Positions 60,139 to 64,000 of a stretch of 64,000 bases of DNA are shown in pieces. The DNA is from Streptomyces xanthophaeus (GTDB lineage: Bacteria; Actinomycetota; Actinomycetes; Streptomycetales; Streptomycetaceae): NCBI RefSeq assembly GCF_000725805.1, contig NZ_JOFT01000008.1, positions 191,767-255,766 on the forward strand. Direction: 5' to 3'. The notes below the pieces were generated by a model, which was given only the letters and a program-made list of their open reading frames with translations, was not told where the DNA came from and ran no database searches. How positions within the stretch are numbered: the first letter of the stretch is position 1; each line of letters opens with the position of its first letter. The position numbers were made by a program, and so were the translations under genes.

Positions 60139-60186
60139 TCCCCTACTGTGTGCCACGCATCGTCGGCCGTACCGAAGGAGATCCGC

Positions 60187-60897
60187 GTGGAGCGCAGCCG
60201 TACCGACCTGAGGATCCGTGCCGTCCTCACCGCGATGGGCGTCGCCGCCACCCTCGCGGCGGCCCCCGCGGCTCAGGCCGCACCGGCCGGTCCCGCCGCT
60301 CCCCAGGCAGCTGCCGTCCGGTCCCCCGCCGCGCCGCCGGCTCCCTGCACCGGGGAGTTCGAGGGCGACAAGCGGCTCGGGCCGAAGCACCTGCCCCGCA
60401 CGTGGCAGGAACCGGTCGGGCCGCTGCTGAAGCGCTACCACCGCACCGGCAAGCTGACGTCCGCCGAGTTCCTCAAGAAGTACTGGGAGGGTCCGGCCGA
60501 CACCGGGGGCTGGAAGTACCCGCCGAACGACGGCTTCGCCGAGGTCAACGGCACCGTGGACAAGGCGCCCAAGAAGCTGGCCGAGGGCGAACTGCTGGAC
60601 CGGTTCGGCTCCGAGTTCGGCTCCTACCTCGCCCCGGCCGGTGACGCGTACGCCAAGCGTGCACTGCCCCCGCAGAACCTCAACACCCGGGAGGCGGACT
60701 TCCCCTGCGACTACCACCTGTACGCGGTGGTCAAGCCGCTCACGGTCTGGCAGGGCTCCATCGCCCCCTGGTTCGAGCAGCCCGGCGGAGGGCAGCAGAT
60801 CAAGCTGGATCCGGCCTTCGTCAACCCCGGCGCGGGCCAGCGGCTGAACGTCAAGTGGCTGCTCGACAACGGCTACCTGGTCCGCGTCGCCCCATGA
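60187..60897 (+). CDS. Secreted TNT-domain protein, putative NAD(P)+ glycohydrolase toxin
   Basis: 236 residues from GTG 60187 after GAAGGAG. Sec signal peptide (IRAVLTAMGVAATLAAAPAA, cleavage near AQAA). The C-terminal half is a tuberculosis-necrotizing-toxin domain: LLDRFGSEFGSYLAPAGDAY, RALPPQNL, DYHLYAVVKPL (candidate catalytic His about 177), GSIAPWFEQPGGGQQIKLDP (candidate Gln about 203-204) and VKWLLDNGYL. TNT enzymes cleave NAD+ to nicotinamide and ADP-ribose. Overlaps the next gene by ATGA. The target cell is unknown. Confidence 0.87.
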   Translation: MERSRTDLRIRAVLTAMGVAATLAAAPAAQAAPAGPAAPQAAAVRSPAAPPAPCTGEFEGDKRLGPKHLPRTWQEPVGPLLKRYHRTGKLTSAEFLKKYWEGPADTGGWKYPPNDGFAEVNGTVDKAPKKLAEGELLDRFGSEFGSYLAPAGDAYAKRALPPQNLNTREADFPCDYHLYAVVKPLTVWQGSIAPWFEQPGGGQQIKLDPAFVNPGAGQRLNVKWLLDNGYLVRVAP

Positions 60898-61133
60898 CCG
60901 AACGCGACCTGCTGGAACGGGCACTCCGGGAGGCCGGAGTGCCCGCCGGGCACTACTGGATCGAGGGAGTCCACGAACCGGCGCCCCGCCCTGCGGACTT
61001 CGTCTACCTGCGCGCCCGGCCGGGCGGCGGCTGGGAGACGGGGGTCTACGAGCGGGGTGCCCACGAGCCGGTCGCCGAGCACGCCACGGAGGCCGGTGCC
61101 TGCGCCCACCTGCGGACCCTGCTCGGCGCCTGA
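60894..61133 (+). CDS. Small cytoplasmic protein coupled to the TNT toxin; candidate immunity factor
   Basis: 79 residues, acidic, no signal peptide: LLERALREAGVPAGHYWIEG, then DFVYLRARPGGGWETGVYER and EAGACAHLRTLL. Its ATG overlaps the toxin stop codon, so the two are made together. Other TNT proteins are neutralised by a dedicated cytoplasmic immunity protein (IFT in M. tuberculosis), but I see no clear sequence likeness to IFT, which is larger. The immunity role rests on gene order only. Confidence 0.6.
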   Translation: MTERDLLERALREAGVPAGHYWIEGVHEPAPRPADFVYLRARPGGGWETGVYERGAHEPVAEHATEAGACAHLRTLLGA

Positions 61134-61149
61134 TCCCGCAGCGCCGGGA

Positions 61150-62358
61150 TCACCAGCGTACGGGCAGCTCCCGTACACCCCTGATCAGCAGCCCGGGGAC
61201 CCACGACAGGCTCGCGTCGTCGGCTTCACCGGTGAGGCCGGGGAAACGCTCCAGCAGCGAGCGCAGGGCGATGCGCCCCTCCAGACGCGCCAGCGGCGCC
61301 CCCAGGCAGTGGTGCAGGCCGTGCCCGAAGGCCATGTGGCCCCGGGCGTCCCGGCGGATGTCGAAGCGGTCCGGCTCCGCGAAGCGCGCCGGGTCACGGT
61401 CCGCGTCGGCCATGGTGATCAGCACGACGGAACCCTTCGGGATCACCACCCCGCCCATCTCCACGTCCTCCAGGGCGAGGCGCTCGGTACAGGTCTCCAC
61501 CGGGCCGTCGTAGCGCAGCATCTCCTCGATGGCACCCTCCAGCAGACCCAGGTCGGCGCGCAGGTCGGCGTACTGGTCGGGGTGGGCGAACAGGGCCCGC
61601 ATCCCGTTGCCGATCATGTTGACCGTGGTCTCGTGTCCGGCGATGAGCAGCAGAACGCACATGCCGATGAGTTCGTCGGGCGAGAGGCGGTCGCCGCCCT
61701 CGTCGACGGTGTGGATCAGCGCGCTGAGCAGGTCATCGCCGGGCTCCGCGCGCTTGGCCCCGATGAGCTCGGTCAGGTAGCGGGGCATCGCCTCGTAGGC
61801 TTGCGCCTCGGCCTCCGGGCTGGTGCGGGCCACCATCTCGCTTGACCAGATACGGAAGGACTCCCGGTCCAGTTCGGGCACGCCGAGCAGTTCGCAGATG
61901 ACGGTCATCGGCAGCGGGAAGGCGAAGGCTCGGACCAGGTCGGCCCGGCCCTCCTCGTTCGCCTCCATCGCGTCCAGCAGTTCGTCCGTGACCTGCTGGA
62001 TGCGCGGCGCCAGCGCCTCGATGCGGCGCGGGGTGAACGCCCGGGCCACCAGGCGGCGCAGCCGGGTGTGGTCCGGCGGGTCGGACATCAGCATGTGGGC
62101 GAGCGCCGGGGTGTCCTGGTCGGCGTTGATGATCTGGCTCATGTCGCCGGACCGCCGCCAGTCCCGGCTCAGTCGCGGATCGGTGAAGGCCGTGCGGCAG
62201 GCGTCGTATCCGACGACGAGCCACATCTCCTCGTCGTCCGGTGTGCGTACGTGGTGCACGGGCCCCTGTGCGCGGAGCTCGGCATATACCGGGTAAGGGT
62301 CCCGGACGAAGTCCGGGCTCATCTCCAGCAGATCGACAATGGCAGGCTTGAGCGCCAT
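61150..62358 (-). CDS. Cytochrome P450 (CYP105/CYP107-like)
   Basis: 402 residues from ATG 62358 after AGGGGGA; the open frame extends to 62442. I-helix oxygen-binding motif AGHETT (about 240-245), K-helix EEMLR (about 278-282), and heme loop FGHGLHHCLGAPLARLE with ligand Cys about 351. Class I bacterial P450 needing separate ferredoxin and reductase, neither of which is encoded nearby. Substrate unknown. Convergent with the immunity candidate. Confidence 0.94.
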   Translation of the reverse strand: MALKPAIVDLLEMSPDFVRDPYPVYAELRAQGPVHHVRTPDDEEMWLVVGYDACRTAFTDPRLSRDWRRSGDMSQIINADQDTPALAHMLMSDPPDHTRLRRLVARAFTPRRIEALAPRIQQVTDELLDAMEANEEGRADLVRAFAFPLPMTVICELLGVPELDRESFRIWSSEMVARTSPEAEAQAYEAMPRYLTELIGAKRAEPGDDLLSALIHTVDEGGDRLSPDELIGMCVLLLIAGHETTVNMIGNGMRALFAHPDQYADLRADLGLLEGAIEEMLRYDGPVETCTERLALEDVEMGGVVIPKGSVVLITMADADRDPARFAEPDRFDIRRDARGHMAFGHGLHHCLGAPLARLEGRIALRSLLERFPGLTGEADDASLSWVPGLLIRGVRELPVRW

Positions 62359-62613
62359 TCCATTCCCCCTGAATCGAATGCGTTGCGACGTCATGCATTG
62401 GTCACGTGATGTCCCCACAGTAGTGCGGACGTTGTCACCCACGCGAGCGGGCCCCGCCCCTTACGCCCCGCTGACCTCGGACGACCCCCTGGACACCAGG
62501 AGGGGGTGCGGCCGGTGCTGAGACACCGGCATGGCGCGTGACCCTGTCACCGGCCGGGCCGTTACGCCAGCATGGATGGGCGACCTGAGGTGGAACCACA
62601 GGAGGGCCGGGCG

Positions 62614-63783
62614 ATGAGCGGTGGCTGGCGGGCGCTGGTACGGCGGTTGGGGATGGGGAAGCGGTCCGGGTCGGCCGGTGAGCCGGCCCGCTCGACCGGG
62701 GAGGTGACGGAGGGCGTCCGCTACAGCATGACGACCGAGGACGGGCCAGACGGCATCCCCGTCATCGACATCACCCTGCACATGACGCCGGAGGCCATGG
62801 CGCGCTGGAGCCTGAGCGCCACTCTGGAGGCCAAGGGCGAGAACCACCCCGACACCCTCACCGCGGAGTACGCACTGGCCGACGTCCTGTGGGGCCAGGG
62901 CTCCCTGGACGAGGCACTGGAACTGCTGCGCCACGTGGTGGCGGGCCGCCGGGCCGTGCTGGGGCACTCCCATGCCGACACCCTCGCGGCGACCTCCTTC
63001 CTCGCGCGGGCGCTGGAGAAGCTGGGCGAACTGGCCGAGGCGGACCAGCTGATGCGCATGGTGTGGGCGGAGTACCGCCGCACCGTGGGCGAGAGCGACC
63101 CCCTGACCCTGACGAGCCTGGCCCTGGTGGCCCGCCTGCTGCTCCGGCGCGACCGGCCGGCCGAGGCCGAACAGCTGGTCCGGCAGGCCCTGTCCGGCCG
63201 CGAGCGGGTCCTGGGCGCGGATCACCCCGACACCTTGAAGAGCCGCAACGACCTGGCGGCGGCGATCCGCGCACAGGGCCGGCTGGAAGAGGCCGAGCGC
63301 ATGTACGGGCAGGTGGCGCGGGACGCCGACCGGCTCTTCGGATCCGCCGACCCGCTGAGCCTGGACGCGCACGCCAACCGCGCCGCCGTCCTCGCCCACC
63401 AGGGCCGCTGGGCGGAGGCGGAACGGGTCTACCGCACCGTGGTGGCCCGGCGGGTCCGCAGCCACCCGGGGCACGAGGACACCCTCCAGGCGCAGAACAA
63501 CCTGGCGTCGATCCTGCACAGCGCGGGCAAACCGCAGGAGGGCGAGGCCCTGATGCGCACCGTGGTGCGCAGCCGCTCGGAACTGTTCGGCGCCGACCAC
63601 CCGGGAACCCTGGACAGCCTCAGCAGCCTCGCCGCGATGCTGCACAACCAGGGCCGCCGCGCGGAGGCGGTGGCCCTGTGCCGCAAGGTCGTCGCGGGCG
63701 CCGAACGCCGCTTCGGCCCCCGCGACCCGCGCACCGTGGAAGCCCGGGACAACCTGAGGCTGGTCCGCGAGACGGGCGACTGA
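62614..63783 (+). CDS. Tetratricopeptide-repeat protein (kinesin-light-chain-like TPR)
   Basis: 389 residues from ATG 62614 (GGAGGG upstream). After an N-terminal region of about 65 residues, at least seven 42-residue units recur, each marked by HPDTL-like turns (ENHPDTLTAEYALADVLWGQ; ADHPDTLKSRNDLAAAIRAQ; ADHPGTLDSLSSLAAMLHNQ) with AEAxxxYR helices. This is the long-period TPR common in Streptomyces, used as a protein-binding scaffold, often with NB-ARC or caspase-like partners, none of which is seen here. Confidence 0.9.
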   Translation: MSGGWRALVRRLGMGKRSGSAGEPARSTGEVTEGVRYSMTTEDGPDGIPVIDITLHMTPEAMARWSLSATLEAKGENHPDTLTAEYALADVLWGQGSLDEALELLRHVVAGRRAVLGHSHADTLAATSFLARALEKLGELAEADQLMRMVWAEYRRTVGESDPLTLTSLALVARLLLRRDRPAEAEQLVRQALSGRERVLGADHPDTLKSRNDLAAAIRAQGRLEEAERMYGQVARDADRLFGSADPLSLDAHANRAAVLAHQGRWAEAERVYRTVVARRVRSHPGHEDTLQAQNNLASILHSAGKPQEGEALMRTVVRSRSELFGADHPGTLDSLSSLAAMLHNQGRRAEAVALCRKVVAGAERRFGPRDPRTVEARDNLRLVRETGD

Positions 63784-63810
63784 CCCGGGCCGTGCAGGAC
63801 GTCCGGGTCT

Positions 63811-63911
63811 AGGCCGTCTCTTCCGGATCTTGCCGGGTCCGCGCCGCCCGCCACCGCGCCTCGCCACCGGAGGACGCGGACCTGACCGACAAGATCCGAA
63901 GGAGACGACCT
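63811..63911. repeat. 22-bp imperfect inverted repeat beside the IS481-type transposase
   Basis: AGGCCGTCTCTTCCGGATCTTG (63811-63832) and CAAGATCCGAAGGAGACGACCT (63890-63911) are inverted copies matching at 19 of 22 positions, 57 bp apart. The right copy ends on the transposase stop codon, as expected for an insertion-sequence terminus. The left copy may be a solo end, part of a hairpin, or the other end of a roughly 100-bp miniature element. Confidence 0.7.
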
Positions 63912-64000
63912 AGATGTGTTGTCCGGACAGGTTGGTGACGCGGCTGGCGGGTGTTTGGCCTTGGATGCCGGTGTGGGGCCGGTGGTAGTTGTACCAGTCG
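63910..64000 (-). mobile_element. IS481-family transposase, last 29 residues visible
   Basis: The minus strand reads DWYNYHRPHTGIQGQTPASR then VTNLSGQHI and a TAG stop. This is the C-terminal end of the DDE integrase core of IS481-type transposases (WYN.HRPH.....PASRV.NLSG). The rest of the element lies beyond the right edge, so intactness cannot be judged. Confidence 0.85.

Overview
The window looks like a chromosomal segment of a Streptomyces or close relative. GC content is very high, third codon positions are almost all G or C, GTG starts are common, secreted proteins and lipoproteins are plentiful, and the families are typical of the group (MAB_1171c/DUF6545, SpoIIE-type phosphatase, PS-10-type peptidase, LppU-like, DUF6400-like). 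I saw no rRNA, tRNA, CRISPR array or phage gene. The only mobile DNA is the tail of an IS481-type transposase at the right edge.

Left part (1-9.5 kb): a cut alpha/beta hydrolase, a truncated isochorismatase-like pseudogene, nadE, several hypothetical or secreted proteins, a DUF2071 protein, a TetR regulator, then a DUF6545 membrane protein, an XRE regulator and an ImmA/IrrE metallopeptidase. Convergent to these (9.5-13.9 kb) is a two-gene, translationally coupled locus. It encodes an NAD(P)-dependent epimerase-like reductase and one polypeptide with ketosynthase, acyl carrier and alpha-oxoamine synthase domains and no acyltransferase or reductive domains. This is a candidate minimal amino-ketone or sphingoid-like lipid pathway.

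Middle (14-40 kb): mostly housekeeping and accessory genes. They include a PS-10-type tripeptidyl aminopeptidase, a GNAT, lipoproteins, a secreted amidohydrolase with a discoidin domain, a dienelactone hydrolase, a cold-shock protein, an ABC exporter, an APH(6)-like kinase and a FUSC protein. A PadR regulator with a clear palindromic operator lies upstream of an acyl-CoA dehydrogenase. A glycosyltransferase and a sugar dehydrogenase follow, then an MHS permease, a two-component system and an orphan TAXI solute receptor.

40.4-50.9 kb holds a SigK/RskA regulon that resembles the Mycobacterium tuberculosis sigK locus: anti-sigma and sigma factor, a membrane molybdo-oxidoreductase, a fasciclin lipoprotein (MPT70/83 type), and an operon of six genes each overlapping the next by 4 bp (FAD oxidoreductase, DUF1365, two cyclopropane-synthase-type methyltransferases, DUF1295, alpha/beta hydrolase). 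SigK-like promoter elements precede the molybdo-enzyme and the operon. The set suggests envelope or redox stress control of fatty-acyl methylation.

Right part (50.9-64 kb): a PAS/GAF/PP2C phosphatase, small membrane and zinc-ribbon proteins, a chloramphenicol-phosphotransferase-like kinase, an MFS transporter and an orphan sensor kinase. A secreted TNT-type NAD glycohydrolase follows, overlapping a small gene that may be its immunity factor. The window ends with a P450, a TPR protein and the IS481 remnant with a 22-bp inverted repeat.
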